Part shown: positions 1 through 10,862 of the stretch, in pieces
Position numbering within the stretch: position 1 is the stretch's first letter
How the letters are laid out: each line of letters opens with the position of its first letter
Assembly (NCBI GenBank): GCA_023411115.1
Contig: JAEYPF010000001.1
Coordinates: 68,766 to 132,765 of the forward strand
DNA: 64,000 nt
DNA from: Methanobacteriota archaeon
Lineage (GTDB): Archaea; Methanobacteriota; Methanobacteria; Methanobacteriales; Methanobacteriaceae
Direction of reading: 5' to 3'
Position numbers and translations under genes: made by a program
Notes under the pieces: model-generated
Told to the model about the DNA's origin: nothing
The model's database searches: none
The model's input: the letters and a program-made list of their open reading frames with translations, nothing else

Positions 1-193
1 CGTTGACATATTTGATAACAAGTTCCATGGCCTTCTCAAAGTTGCATGATTTTCCGACAGTCCAGGTGGGTTTGTTTGGAATGATCATCACGTTTCCACC
101 AGCCCTCTGGAATTTTTTTGCAACTTCAAGGGGACCTTCGCCATTATGGGGATCAACATGTATATGGTTGTCTGTTACAGGAATATTTTCCAT
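1..193 (-). CDS. Metal-dependent amidohydrolase (TatD-related), N-terminal fragment
   Basis: The reading frame on the minus strand starts at the ATG at 193-191 and runs off the window edge, so only about 64 residues are visible. The start reads MENIPVTDNHIHVDP; the DNHIHVDP segment is the HxH metal-binding motif at the end of the first strand of amidohydrolase/TatD-type TIM barrels. A GAGGCGAT stretch just upstream on this strand can serve as ribosome binding site. Archaeal members are annotated as TatD-related deoxyribonucleases or predicted metal-dependent hydrolases; the substrate cannot be read from this fragment. It is oriented in the same direction as the downstream aroE. Confidence 0.7.
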   Translation of the reverse strand, partial: MENIPVTDNHIHVDPHNGEGPLEVAKKFQRAGGNVMIIPNKPTWTVGKSCNFEKAMELVIKYVN

Positions 194-244
194 AAAAATC
201 GCCTCTAAATTCTTTGTCTTAATTACTCAAATTGATTCTTTAAA

Positions 245-360
245 GCATTCAAAAACCTGTGGTTTTTAATGCATTAAAATCGGAGATTTTGATCGCATTA
301 AAAAATCTATGATTTTTTATGTTTAAAATCGTAAGATTTTAAAACATTTTCAAAAATTTC
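245..360. repeat. Chain of small AT-rich hairpins between the amidohydrolase and aroE
   Basis: Consecutive perfect hairpins with 3-4 nt loops: AAAAACC-TGT-GGTTTTT inside a GCATT/AATGC clamp, then AAAATC-GGA-GATTTT, then AAAAAATC-TAT-GATTTTTT, then TTAAAATC-GTAA-GATTTTAA. They overlap the last codons of aroE. The same hairpin type recurs at seven or more other intergenic places in the window. Confidence 0.75.
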
Positions 361-1182
361 CAGCGGGGGATTTACACCGGTCCATATTCTGAAGGATTCC
401 ATGCCCTGATAAATTAGCATTTTAAGCCCGGATATTGTTTTTGCACCACATTTTTCAGCTTCTTTGATTAATCCTGTTTTTAAAGGATTATATACGCAGT
501 CCTTAACGATTAAGCCTTCATACATCATTTTAGCCTTAACCAGTGGCTCTTGATCTACATTTGGATACATACCAATAGGGGTGGTGTTTATCAAAATGTC
601 AGCATCTGAAAGTTCCTTTTTGAGCTTTTCACCAAGATCTATGCTTTTTACATTGGCATCTAGTTTTTTAACCAGATCTCCCTGAAGCTGTACAGCTTTT
701 TCAACGGTTCTATTTGCAATTACAATAGATTCTGCCCCATCTAAACCTATTTGAAATGCAATTGCACGTGCTGCGCCGCCAGCCCCTAATATAACAACTT
801 TTTTGTTTATTACACTACTTACTTCTTCAACCGCTTTTACAGCACCTATACCATCAGTATTATATCCTTTAGCTTCATCATTATGGAATTTGATAGTATT
901 AACTGCTCCAATAAGCTCTGCAGATTTATCTAGAGAATCTAAGTATTTTATCACTTCTGTTTTATGTGGAATTGTAACGTTAAGCCCTTTTATATCTAAA
1001 GATACTGCACCGGATATTGCACTCCCCAACGTATCTTTTTTCACGTGATAAGGCACATAAACATAATCTAGATCTAAATACTTGAAAGCAGCATTATGCA
1101 TCAGTGGAGATAAGCTATGCTCCACAGGATCGCCTATTACACCTACAACATTTGTTTTGCCGGTTATCATTTCCATCATCAT
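307..1182 (-). CDS. aroE: Shikimate dehydrogenase
   Basis: Catalyses NADPH-dependent reduction of 3-dehydroshikimate to shikimate in aromatic amino acid synthesis (cytosol). Visible family motifs: SLSPLMHN at residues 23-30 (substrate serines), NVTIPHK 68-74 with the catalytic lysine K74, NTDG 108-111 with the catalytic aspartate D110, the Rossmann loop GAGGAARA 133-140 and NRT 157-159 for NADP phosphate. At 291 residues it is slightly long. The N-terminus offers several Met codons (MMMEMITGKT); starting at Met5 would fit the family equally well. The last nine or so residues (SYDFKHKKS) are encoded by an intergenic hairpin repeat, so the C-terminal tail is probably an acquired extension. Confidence 0.95.
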   Translation of the reverse strand: MMMEMITGKTNVVGVIGDPVEHSLSPLMHNAAFKYLDLDYVYVPYHVKKDTLGSAISGAVSLDIKGLNVTIPHKTEVIKYLDSLDKSAELIGAVNTIKFHNDEAKGYNTDGIGAVKAVEEVSSVINKKVVILGAGGAARAIAFQIGLDGAESIVIANRTVEKAVQLQGDLVKKLDANVKSIDLGEKLKKELSDADILINTTPIGMYPNVDQEPLVKAKMMYEGLIVKDCVYNPLKTGLIKEAEKCGAKTISGLKMLIYQGMESFRIWTGVNPPLEIFENVLKSYDFKHKKS

Positions 1183-1288
1183 TATATTAGTTCTCAGAAC
1201 ATTTTATATTATCGATGCGATAAAAAGTAGTGTGGTAAAAACTGGGATATTGTAAAATAAATTTAATTTCATAAAAGTTGGAGATATT

Positions 1289-1951
1289 ATGCCTGCAAAA
1301 CAGAGATTTGTTTTAGATACAACTGCATTTACAGATACACAGCTTAGAGATGAGATTGGAGAAGGAAATCTGGCAAATACAGTCAATATTTTAATAGATT
1401 TAATTGCAGAATCCAGAATAAAGCTTAACATGAGCTGTCATATGCCTCCAATTACGTATAAAGAATTCATAGATTATATGACAAGATATGAATGCCCTAC
1501 AAATATACTGGTGAAAACAGAAACATGGATCGTTAAAAAAAGTCCCAATAGGTACGATACCAAAATACCATCAGAAATATTCTATGAGTATGTTCATGAT
1601 ATGAGGGAAAGAATGAACAAAGGCATGAAGATATCAGAGAATGCTATATGGGAAGCTGGTGTAGAATCAATGGTTAGATTAGCAAGAGGGGAAGAAAAGG
1701 CAGAGATCGAATTTGAAGTATTGGGAAATGCCATAAAAGATTTCAGGAAAAAATACAGGGCAGCTTTAAGAAAAGGTACTCTTGACAGCGCTCCAGATCT
1801 TGACGTTTTGCTCCTTGCTAAAGAGCTAGGGGCAGGTGTTGTAGCGGCTGATGAGGGTATCAAAGTTTGGGCTGAAAGGCTTGGATTGAGATTTTTAAGT
1901 GCAAAATCATTCCCTAAGATGCTTAGGGAGTATTTGAAATACTACGAATAA
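1289..1951 (+). CDS. RNA ligase partner protein (PIN domain nuclease family)
   Basis: A 220-residue protein of the archaeal 'RNA ligase partner' family. The N-terminus MPAKQRFVLDTTAFTDTQ carries the first PIN-domain acidic residue (D10), and the C-terminal part has the acidic SAPDLDVLLLAKELGAG and VVAADEG segments that complete a PIN active site. The family name comes from its frequent neighbourhood with an ATP-dependent archaeal RNA ligase (Pab1020 type); no such ligase is adjacent here, as aroE is upstream on the other strand and hisS is downstream. Function is therefore inferred as an RNase or RNA-end-processing partner. The ATG follows a weak GGAGAT signal. Confidence 0.85.
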   Translation: MPAKQRFVLDTTAFTDTQLRDEIGEGNLANTVNILIDLIAESRIKLNMSCHMPPITYKEFIDYMTRYECPTNILVKTETWIVKKSPNRYDTKIPSEIFYEYVHDMRERMNKGMKISENAIWEAGVESMVRLARGEEKAEIEFEVLGNAIKDFRKKYRAALRKGTLDSAPDLDVLLLAKELGAGVVAADEGIKVWAERLGLRFLSAKSFPKMLREYLKYYE

Positions 1952-2029
1952 ACATTCTTTTTTAAGTTAATTAAGGAAGATTTCTATAATTTTAACATCT
2001 TAGAATTTGCAAAATTATTTTAAATGACG

Positions 2030-2044
2030 TTTATAAATATTTTA
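2030..2044 (+). promoter_or_regulatory. TATA box of hisS
   Basis: TTTATAAATATTTTA lies about 72-86 bp upstream of the hisS start, in a gap otherwise free of genes. Transcription would start near 2065, leaving a leader of about 50 nt. Archaeal TATA assignment by sequence only. Confidence 0.5.
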
Positions 2045-2115
2045 TGAGTATTGAAAAATATCATTTTTCTAATTTAACATGATAATATTAGTTTATTTTG
2101 AATTGGAGGAAAAAG

Positions 2116-3402
<1,287 letters not shown>

Positions 3403-3413
3403 GAATTGATCAA

Positions 3414-3812
3414 ATGAATATCGAAGAATGTAATTTTAATTTTAGACACAAAGTAGGGGATCAAAACCTGGTCATAGCTATAGCGCAGGATTATAAAACT
3501 TCAGAAGTTCTTATGGTAGCTTATATGAACTATGAAGCCCTTAAGAAGACCATAGAAACAGGAAAAGCACACTACTGGAGCACTTCCCGCCAGAAACTCT
3601 GGCTTAAAGGAGAAAGTTCCGGTAATTTCCAGAATGTTGAAGAGATACTGGTTGACTGTGATGAAGATGCTGTTCTCATCAAAGTTAGCCAAAAAGGCGG
3701 GGCCTGTCATGAAGGATATGAATCCTGCTTTTTCAGGAAATTAGTAAATGACAAACTGGAAGTTGTAGGAAACAGGGTATTTAACCCTGATGAAGTTTAT
3801 GATAAGAGTTAA
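3414..3812 (+). CDS. hisI: Phosphoribosyl-AMP cyclohydrolase
   Basis: Third step of histidine biosynthesis: hydrolytic opening of the adenine ring of phosphoribosyl-AMP. At 132 residues it is the stand-alone archaeal form without the HisE pyrophosphohydrolase domain. Recognisable parts are HYWSTSRQKLWLKGESSGN, the Mg-binding DCDEDAVLIKV loop and the Zn-binding cysteines in GGACHEGYESCFFR. It starts 11 nt after hisS and is probably cotranscribed with it. Confidence 0.95.
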   Translation: MNIEECNFNFRHKVGDQNLVIAIAQDYKTSEVLMVAYMNYEALKKTIETGKAHYWSTSRQKLWLKGESSGNFQNVEEILVDCDEDAVLIKVSQKGGACHEGYESCFFRKLVNDKLEVVGNRVFNPDEVYDKS

Positions 3813-3853
3813 AAATCAACTTTTAATTTAAAAATTTATGGAGAGAAAATAAA

Positions 3854-5677
<1,824 letters not shown>

Positions 5678-5740
5678 TACATTAAGGGCATTATACAAAA
5701 TTTTACAGGTATCTGAATTTGAGACTAAGGAGAATTAACC

Positions 5741-6493
5741 ATGAAGATAGGAGTATCAACGCTTGCACTATTTCCAATGTCCCTAGAAAAGATAATGAAC
5801 TATTTAGAAAGTATAAATGTTAAATATTGCGAATTTATGCTTGATTATCCTTATAATCAGATAGATCCTGATCTTGTTAACTCATATGATATAAAAACAA
5901 GTATACATTCCCCTCTTTCTGATGTCAACGTTGCTTCTTTAAATGAATCTATAAGAAAAGCTTCGGTTAAAGAAATAAAAAATTCAATTGATTTAGCGTC
6001 CAAAATAGGCTCTGAAGTGGTAGTTATTCACCCCGGCCATATGGCATTTTTAATGCGTAAATTTCAAAAAAAAGTCATGGAAAACAGCTTAATTTCACTT
6101 GGAGAGTGCTCAAAATTTGCTGAAGAAAAGGGAATAAAATTATGTGTTGAAAATATGCCTGATATGGAAGGTATGATTTGCAAGAATCTGGATGAACTTA
6201 ATGAATTAGTTCAAGAAATCAATGCTTCAATGACCCTGGATGTGGGCCATGCACATAATATGGGCATATCCGCCGAAGAGATGTTGAAATACGATAATAT
6301 TGGGCATATTCATTTGAGCGATAACGATGGTTCATTTGATAACCATAATGCAGTTGGCAGCAAAAATATTGATTTTAAATCGTTATTTGAAGTGCTAAAT
6401 AATAAAAAATTTGATGGAATACTTGTTATAGAAGTTTCAAACAAGGATGAAATTTTGGAAAGTCTTGATTATATTAAAAAATTAAGGGATTAA
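5741..6493 (+). CDS. Sugar phosphate isomerase/epimerase (xylose-isomerase-like TIM barrel)
   Basis: 250 residues with the pattern of AP-endonuclease-2/xylose isomerase-like TIM barrels: SIHSPLSDVNVAS, VVIHPGH, KLCVENMP, TLDVGHAHNMG, IGHIHLSDNDG and a final ILVIEVSNKDE, supplying His, Glu and Asp metal ligands at the barrel mouth. Archaeal homologues are annotated as sugar phosphate isomerase/epimerase; endonuclease IV is less likely because of the short length. Substrate unknown. A GGAG ribosome binding site lies 8 nt before the ATG. It converges on the following minus-strand gene. Confidence 0.8.
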   Translation: MKIGVSTLALFPMSLEKIMNYLESINVKYCEFMLDYPYNQIDPDLVNSYDIKTSIHSPLSDVNVASLNESIRKASVKEIKNSIDLASKIGSEVVVIHPGHMAFLMRKFQKKVMENSLISLGECSKFAEEKGIKLCVENMPDMEGMICKNLDELNELVQEINASMTLDVGHAHNMGISAEEMLKYDNIGHIHLSDNDGSFDNHNAVGSKNIDFKSLFEVLNNKKFDGILVIEVSNKDEILESLDYIKKLRD

Positions 6494-6553
6494 TTCCCTT
6501 ATCCATTTAAATGCTATTTTTAGAATTAATTTTGATATATTCGAAGATCATGG

Positions 6554-6632
6554 ACTTGCGGACTGATATTTATTTATTTTTACCAAATAGCCCTGCCAGA
6601 GAATTTTTGTTATTGCTCCAAAGTCCGCAAGT
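6554..6632. repeat. 11-bp perfect inverted repeat enclosing 57 bp
   Basis: ACTTGCGGACT at 6554-6564 and its exact complement AGTCCGCAAGT at 6622-6632. The arms are notably GC-rich in an AT-rich gap between two convergent genes. The transcript could fold into one long stem on either strand. It could be a bidirectional terminator, a structured RNA or a small mobile-element remnant. Confidence 0.7.
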
Positions 6633-6642
6633 TCAATCTTCT

Positions 6643-7065
6643 TTATAATCCAATTAAACACTGGATTTTTTCTTTGGGGTATAATGGAACTTTATTTTCC
6701 ATTTGTGGGGGTTGTATGAAAACTGTCGTTTTCGAGGGTTTAGGTCTAATTCTGGCTGAATTACCTCTCTGGAAGGACTCGAGGGTACTTTGCATTTTGA
6801 ATTTAAGTAAGAGGTCCACGTCTTCATTAATGAAGTTAATCCAGTCTTCTACTCGCTCTAAATCTGCTAATGGAGGATGGGGTGAATTAGGACTTAGAGC
6901 ATCATTTACAATATTTTTAACAACATTTAAATTATGTACCAGTTCATTATAGAAGTTGTCAAATTCTTCAAAGGGGAACAATATCATATCTTCATCCCTA
7001 TAAAAAGTTTTGGGGTTGTAATAGACTGTTTCTTCATTTTCATATTTAATTACGCTAAAACGCAT
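6643..7065 (-). CDS. Hypothetical protein, 140 aa
   Basis: I do not recognise this protein. The start MRFSVIKYENEETVYYNP is preceded by a strong AGGAGGTCC ribosome binding site, which supports a real gene. The sequence is soluble and fairly acidic in the middle (DDL-type helices around residues 40-90: NIVNDALS, VEDWINFINEDVDLLLKFK), then a basic proline-rich tail (RIRPKPSKT, IQPPQM). No signal peptide or membrane segment is visible. It is monocistronic and ends close to the inverted repeat at 6554-6632. Confidence 0.6.
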   Translation of the reverse strand: MRFSVIKYENEETVYYNPKTFYRDEDMILFPFEEFDNFYNELVHNLNVVKNIVNDALSPNSPHPPLADLERVEDWINFINEDVDLLLKFKMQSTLESFQRGNSARIRPKPSKTTVFIQPPQMENKVPLYPKEKIQCLIGL

Positions 7066-7193
7066 ATGTGGACCTCCTGTAATGCAATCTATACTATAGT
7101 TAAGGGTAGTATCAGGGGTTGTGGTAGAGCATCTGAAAAGTAATGGAACGAGATACTAAAACTAAATATTACAAAAAATAGAAAGTTAATATT

Positions 7194-7430
7194 ATGGAAA
7201 TTGAAAGAGAGATGTTAATAATAACATATACTCGATATATTCATTTTGAAAATCAGGAAGAGACCACTGAATTTGCTAAAATATTACTGGACAATGGATA
7301 TTATTTTGCTGTCCAAAAAGAATCCATATGGATACGTATTAACGAATACCTGGATGAATCGCTTGAGGAAGAAAATAAAATTAGGATTTTACTGGATGAT
7401 TTTGCAAAAAATAAAATGAAATCCGAATGA
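7194..7430 (+). CDS. Small hypothetical protein, 78 aa
   Basis: Not recognised. A 78-residue acidic soluble protein (MEIEREMLIITYTRYIHF; C-terminal EENKIRILLDDFAKNK) with a likely beta-alpha-beta layout. It is preceded by a weak AAAG-type ribosome binding site and sits alone between a divergent hypothetical gene and the F420:NADP reductase. Codon use matches its neighbours, which supports but does not prove expression. Confidence 0.5.
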   Translation: MEIEREMLIITYTRYIHFENQEETTEFAKILLDNGYYFAVQKESIWIRINEYLDESLEEENKIRILLDDFAKNKMKSE

Positions 7431-7708
7431 AGATATATTGAATTTAAGAGAAATAAGCAGTTCTTCATGGGAAAATGTGTCTTTAATCCATCTTTTATTT
7501 GTTAAAATCCATTAATTATTATATAATTTCAAAATATATCAAATTATTCATTATATTTTTAAATTAGAGTATATAATGCTTTGAATTGTATAATTTTACC
7601 TTTTAATATCCTTTTTATCCTTTTAAATAACTTAAATTAAAGCGTTGTAATTTTTAAGGAGTATTACCTAAAAGTTGATTATTAAACAATTGTATTTTAA
7701 AGAAAAAG

Positions 7709-7725
7709 TTTTATAAAATATAAAC
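7709..7725 (+). promoter_or_regulatory. TATA box of the F420:NADP reductase gene
   Basis: TTTTATAAAATATAAAC is a strong archaeal TATA element about 60 bp upstream of the reductase start. The rest of the gap 7431-7708 is very AT-rich and shows no gene or clear repeat. Confidence 0.55.
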
Positions 7726-7784
7726 ATAAAGAAAAATATCCATTTTTTTGGTTAGAAATTTAAATGGAAATGGGAGATTTTTTT

Positions 7785-8456
7785 ATGAAAATTGCAGTAA
7801 TAGGTGGAACAGGAGATCAAGGAATTGGTTTGGCTTTGAGGTTTGCAAAAGCTGGAGAAGAAATTATAATCGGATCAAGAGATGTTAAAAAGGCAGAAAA
7901 TGCTGTAAATATAGTAAAGAATATGCTGGAAGAAGAGAATGTTTCAAATATTCATGGTTCGACTAATGCAGATGCAGCAAAAGAAGGCGATATCATACTG
8001 TTAACAGTACCTTTGCAGGCCCAGGTAATAACTCTTAGAAGTATAAAGGATTATATTGGTGATAAAATAGTCATTGATGCCACCGTTCCATTAGATGGCT
8101 GCTTAGGAGGCAGGCCAACACGATATGTAGACGTATGGCAGGGTTCTGCAGCTGAAAGGACAGCTGAACTACTTGAAAATATCGATGCAAAGATAGTTTC
8201 TGCTTTTAACAATATAAGTGCTGCGAGTCTTCTAAACATTAAACATGATGTGGACTGCGACTGTCTTGTATCTAGTGATGATGAAGATGCTAGAAAAGAA
8301 GTTATGGCACTTGCAGAGAAGATTCCTGGTGTAAGATCTCTGGACTGTGGCCCACTTGAAAATGCAAGAATGGTTGAAAAAATAACTCCGTTACTTATAA
8401 ATCTCAATATTCGAAATAAAATAAAATTAGCAGGAATCAGGATAACTGGGCTTTAG
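7785..8456 (+). CDS. npdG: F420H2:NADP oxidoreductase
   Basis: Transfers hydride between coenzyme F420H2 and NADP+, supplying NADPH for biosynthesis in methanogens. The 223-residue protein starts MKIAVIGGTGDQGIG, with the NADP Rossmann loop at residues 7-15, then IIIGSRD (phosphate recognition), and later the family segments LTVPLQAQ and FNNISAASL. The ATG at 7785 is chosen because GGGAGA lies just upstream and because family members begin at this point; an in-frame ATG at 7764 would add seven residues containing that ribosome binding site. Monocistronic with its own TATA box. Confidence 0.93.
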   Translation: MKIAVIGGTGDQGIGLALRFAKAGEEIIIGSRDVKKAENAVNIVKNMLEEENVSNIHGSTNADAAKEGDIILLTVPLQAQVITLRSIKDYIGDKIVIDATVPLDGCLGGRPTRYVDVWQGSAAERTAELLENIDAKIVSAFNNISAASLLNIKHDVDCDCLVSSDDEDARKEVMALAEKIPGVRSLDCGPLENARMVEKITPLLINLNIRNKIKLAGIRITGL

Positions 8457-8517
8457 TTTATCTGTCTACTTTACAGGCTTAAATTAACTTTAATAAAAAT
8501 TTTAACAGTGAATAAAA

Positions 8518-9102
8518 ATGGAATACGTAAAAAAAACAGCTAAAGAAATAACAACACATGCACTTAAAGTTATAGAAAGAATTGACGAAGAACAAGTTTC
8601 TAAAATGATAGATACAGTTGTAAATTCAGATGGTGTATTTATTGTAGGCACTGGAAGGTCAGAATTAGTGGGAAAAATGTTTGCAATGAGGTTGATGCAC
8701 CTTGGATTTACAGTTTATGTGGTTGGAGATGTTACAACTCCTGCAATTATGGAAACAGATTGTTTAATCGCCATATCTGGTTCTGGAGAAACTAAAACAG
8801 TTACACTCGCAGCAGAAACAGCAAAAGAAGCCAATGCAAAAGTCATTGGAGTGACTGGAAATATTGAGTCTACATTAGCTAAAAGTCTGGATGTTGTAAT
8901 AAATATAGACAGTAAAACCAAGGAACCATGGAAACATTATACTTCAAATGTTTTAAAGGGTCATTATGATGATCTAGCTCCAATGGGAACTCTTTTTGAG
9001 GACAGCACTCATCTATTCCTTGATGGACTTATAGCTGAGTTTATGGCATGTCTCGGTAAAAAAGAGATAGATCTTAAGAGAAGACACGCTACAATCGAAT
9101 AA
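8518..9102 (+). CDS. hxlB: 6-phospho-3-hexuloisomerase
   Basis: SIS-domain isomerase that interconverts D-arabino-3-hexulose 6-phosphate and fructose 6-phosphate. In methanogens lacking the oxidative pentose phosphate route it serves, in reverse, to make ribose phosphate. The 194-residue length is typical. Visible motifs are the phosphosugar-binding GTGRSELVGKMFAMRLMHLG from residue 44, SGSGETKT, and a DLAPMGTLFE segment characteristic of hexuloisomerases. Its partner hexulose-phosphate synthase is not in this window. It starts a run with endA 21 nt downstream. Confidence 0.93.
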   Translation: MEYVKKTAKEITTHALKVIERIDEEQVSKMIDTVVNSDGVFIVGTGRSELVGKMFAMRLMHLGFTVYVVGDVTTPAIMETDCLIAISGSGETKTVTLAAETAKEANAKVIGVTGNIESTLAKSLDVVINIDSKTKEPWKHYTSNVLKGHYDDLAPMGTLFEDSTHLFLDGLIAEFMACLGKKEIDLKRRHATIE

Positions 9103-9123
9103 ACTTCTCAATCAGGTGAAAAA

Positions 9124-9627
9124 ATGGATTCAGAGATATCAGGAAATATAGTTATAATCAAAGACAAAAAAGGAACGAAACTTCACGAGAAAAGTCATTA
9201 TGGAAACATGAGTGAAGAGGGATTACAGCTTTCACTCATTGAAGCACTTTATCTGGCAGAAAAAGAAAAGATAAAAATTTTAGAGAATGGAAAAGAGATA
9301 TCTCTAGAAGAAATGTTTAAACTAATACGTAAAGAAGATTTGTTCTCAAAATACCTTGTTTTTAAAGATCTTAGAAATAGGGGCTATATTGTAAAGACTG
9401 GTTTTAAATATGGATCCGAATTCCGGCTTTATGAGAGGGGAAAATCTCCAGGAGATGGACACTCTGACTATCTGGTGAAAGTTATATCAGAAGATTATGA
9501 AATCAAGACATCTGATTTTTCAAGTTATGTAAGGGTGGCACATGGAGTTAATAAAAAGCTCTTATTCGCTGTTGTTGACGAAGAAAATGACATTACTTAT
9601 TATAATGTAGAATGGACGAGACCGTAA
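9124..9627 (+). CDS. endA: tRNA-splicing endonuclease
   Basis: Cuts introns from pre-tRNA at bulge-helix-bulge structures. The 167-residue size is that of the homotetrameric euryarchaeal form with one catalytic domain. The catalytic triad segments are visible: tyrosine in FRLYERG, histidine in GDGHSDYLVKVI, and lysine in GVNKKLLFAVV; the C-terminal YYNVEW segment forms the dimer beta strand. It follows hxlB by 21 nt. Confidence 0.95.
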   Translation: MDSEISGNIVIIKDKKGTKLHEKSHYGNMSEEGLQLSLIEALYLAEKEKIKILENGKEISLEEMFKLIRKEDLFSKYLVFKDLRNRGYIVKTGFKYGSEFRLYERGKSPGDGHSDYLVKVISEDYEIKTSDFSSYVRVAHGVNKKLLFAVVDEENDITYYNVEWTRP

Positions 9628-9692
9628 ACTAATTTTCATATGGTATTTTTATAAAGTGAATTATAATATTATATAACCATGTAACTTTTATT

Positions 9693-9711
9693 ATTCATTT
9701 GTAAAATGAAT
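9693..9711. promoter_or_regulatory. Inverted repeat next to the trpS TATA box
   Basis: ATTCATTT-GTA-AAATGAAT, a perfect 8-bp inverted repeat, flanked by TAACT/AGTTA half-arms at 9682-9686 and 9716-9720. It ends 10 bp before the TATA box, where archaeal repressors or activators often bind. The TGTACA TRP box known from TrpY is not present here. Confidence 0.35.
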
Positions 9712-9720
9712 GTATAGTTA

Positions 9721-9729
9721 CTATATAAC
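9721..9729 (+). promoter_or_regulatory. TATA box of trpS
   Basis: CTATATAAC about 27-35 bp upstream of the TTG start of trpS. Transcription would begin near 9747, leaving only a very short leader that still includes the AGGTGAT ribosome binding site. Confidence 0.5.
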
Positions 9730-9755
9730 AATATTCAATTTAATCAGGTGATGAA

Positions 9756-10862
9756 TTGATAGATCCATGGAGTTCAGCAATTATTGATTATGAAAAACTT
9801 ACAAAACAATTTGGAATTAAACCATTTGGTAATCTAAAGGGAGATATAGATGATCCTCATCCCTTAATGCAGAGGGGCATAATTTTTGGACAGAGAGATT
9901 ATGGAAGAATAATTAAGGCCATGAGAGAAGGAGATGAATTTGCAGTTGTAAGCGGGATGATGCCAAGTGGAAAGATGCATATCGGCCATAAAATGATCGT
10001 AGATCAACTTATATGGTATCAGAAGAAGGGAGCAGATATCTACATCCCTATAGCAGATATGGAAGCGTACTCTGCAAGGGGAGTTGATTTTGAAACCTCA
10101 AGAGAACTCGCAATTTCAGAATATATTACAAATTATATAGCCCTTGGTCTGGATTTTGAAAAGGAAAATATTAGCATATACCTTCAATCAGAAAATAGGA
10201 TGGTGGGAGATCTTGCTTATATCCTATCAAAAAGGGTTAATTTCAATGAAATGAAGGCTATTTACGGCTTTTCGGGAAGTACAAACATAGCTCACATGTA
10301 CGCGCCACTGATTCAGGTTGCAGATATTCTTCATCCTCAAATTGAAGAATGTGGCGGGCCAAAACCAACTGTAGTGCCTGTAGGTCCAGATCAGGATCCT
10401 CATATAAGGCTCACGAGGGACATTGCGGAACGGTTCAAAGGCCAGTTTAAATTTGTGACCCCTTCATCAACTTATCACAGGTTCATCACAGGGCTTACTG
10501 GCGATAAAATGTCGAGCAGTAAACCTAAATCGGCAATATTTTTAAGTGATTCGCCTGAGACTGCAGAAAAAAAAGTTAAATCAGCTAAATCTGGTGGAAG
10601 AGAAAGTCTAGATGAACAGCTAAAGTTAGGGGGAGTTCCAGAAGATTGTACAGTTTATGAACTGTTATTGTACCATCTGGAACCATCTGAAAAAAAACTT
10701 AAAGAGCTGTATGAATCATGCAAAAGCGGTAGTATTATGTGTGGGGAATGTAAAAAGAATGCAGCAAGGATGATGAAAAATTTCTTTGAAGACTTCTCTA
10801 TAAAAAGAGAAGAGGCAAAGGAAAAGGCCCAAAAAATATTAAATAGGGAATCTAAATGTTAG
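9756..10862 (+). CDS. trpS: Tryptophanyl-tRNA synthetase
   Basis: Class I aminoacyl-tRNA synthetase charging tRNA-Trp. The TTG start follows AGGTGAT at 9746-9752. In the 368-residue protein the HIGH-like signature is PSGKMHIGH at residues 70-78 and the KMSKS-like loop is GDKMSSSKP near residue 250. The sequence between them (AHMYAPLIQVADIL, VGPDQDPHIRLTRD) is the active-site region of archaeal/eukaryotic-type TrpRS. A cysteine pair CGECKK sits near the C-terminus. The end overlaps the next gene by 7 nt, implying translational coupling. Confidence 0.96.
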   Translation: MIDPWSSAIIDYEKLTKQFGIKPFGNLKGDIDDPHPLMQRGIIFGQRDYGRIIKAMREGDEFAVVSGMMPSGKMHIGHKMIVDQLIWYQKKGADIYIPIADMEAYSARGVDFETSRELAISEYITNYIALGLDFEKENISIYLQSENRMVGDLAYILSKRVNFNEMKAIYGFSGSTNIAHMYAPLIQVADILHPQIEECGGPKPTVVPVGPDQDPHIRLTRDIAERFKGQFKFVTPSSTYHRFITGLTGDKMSSSKPKSAIFLSDSPETAEKKVKSAKSGGRESLDEQLKLGGVPEDCTVYELLLYHLEPSEKKLKELYESCKSGSIMCGECKKNAARMMKNFFEDFSIKREEAKEKAQKILNRESKC

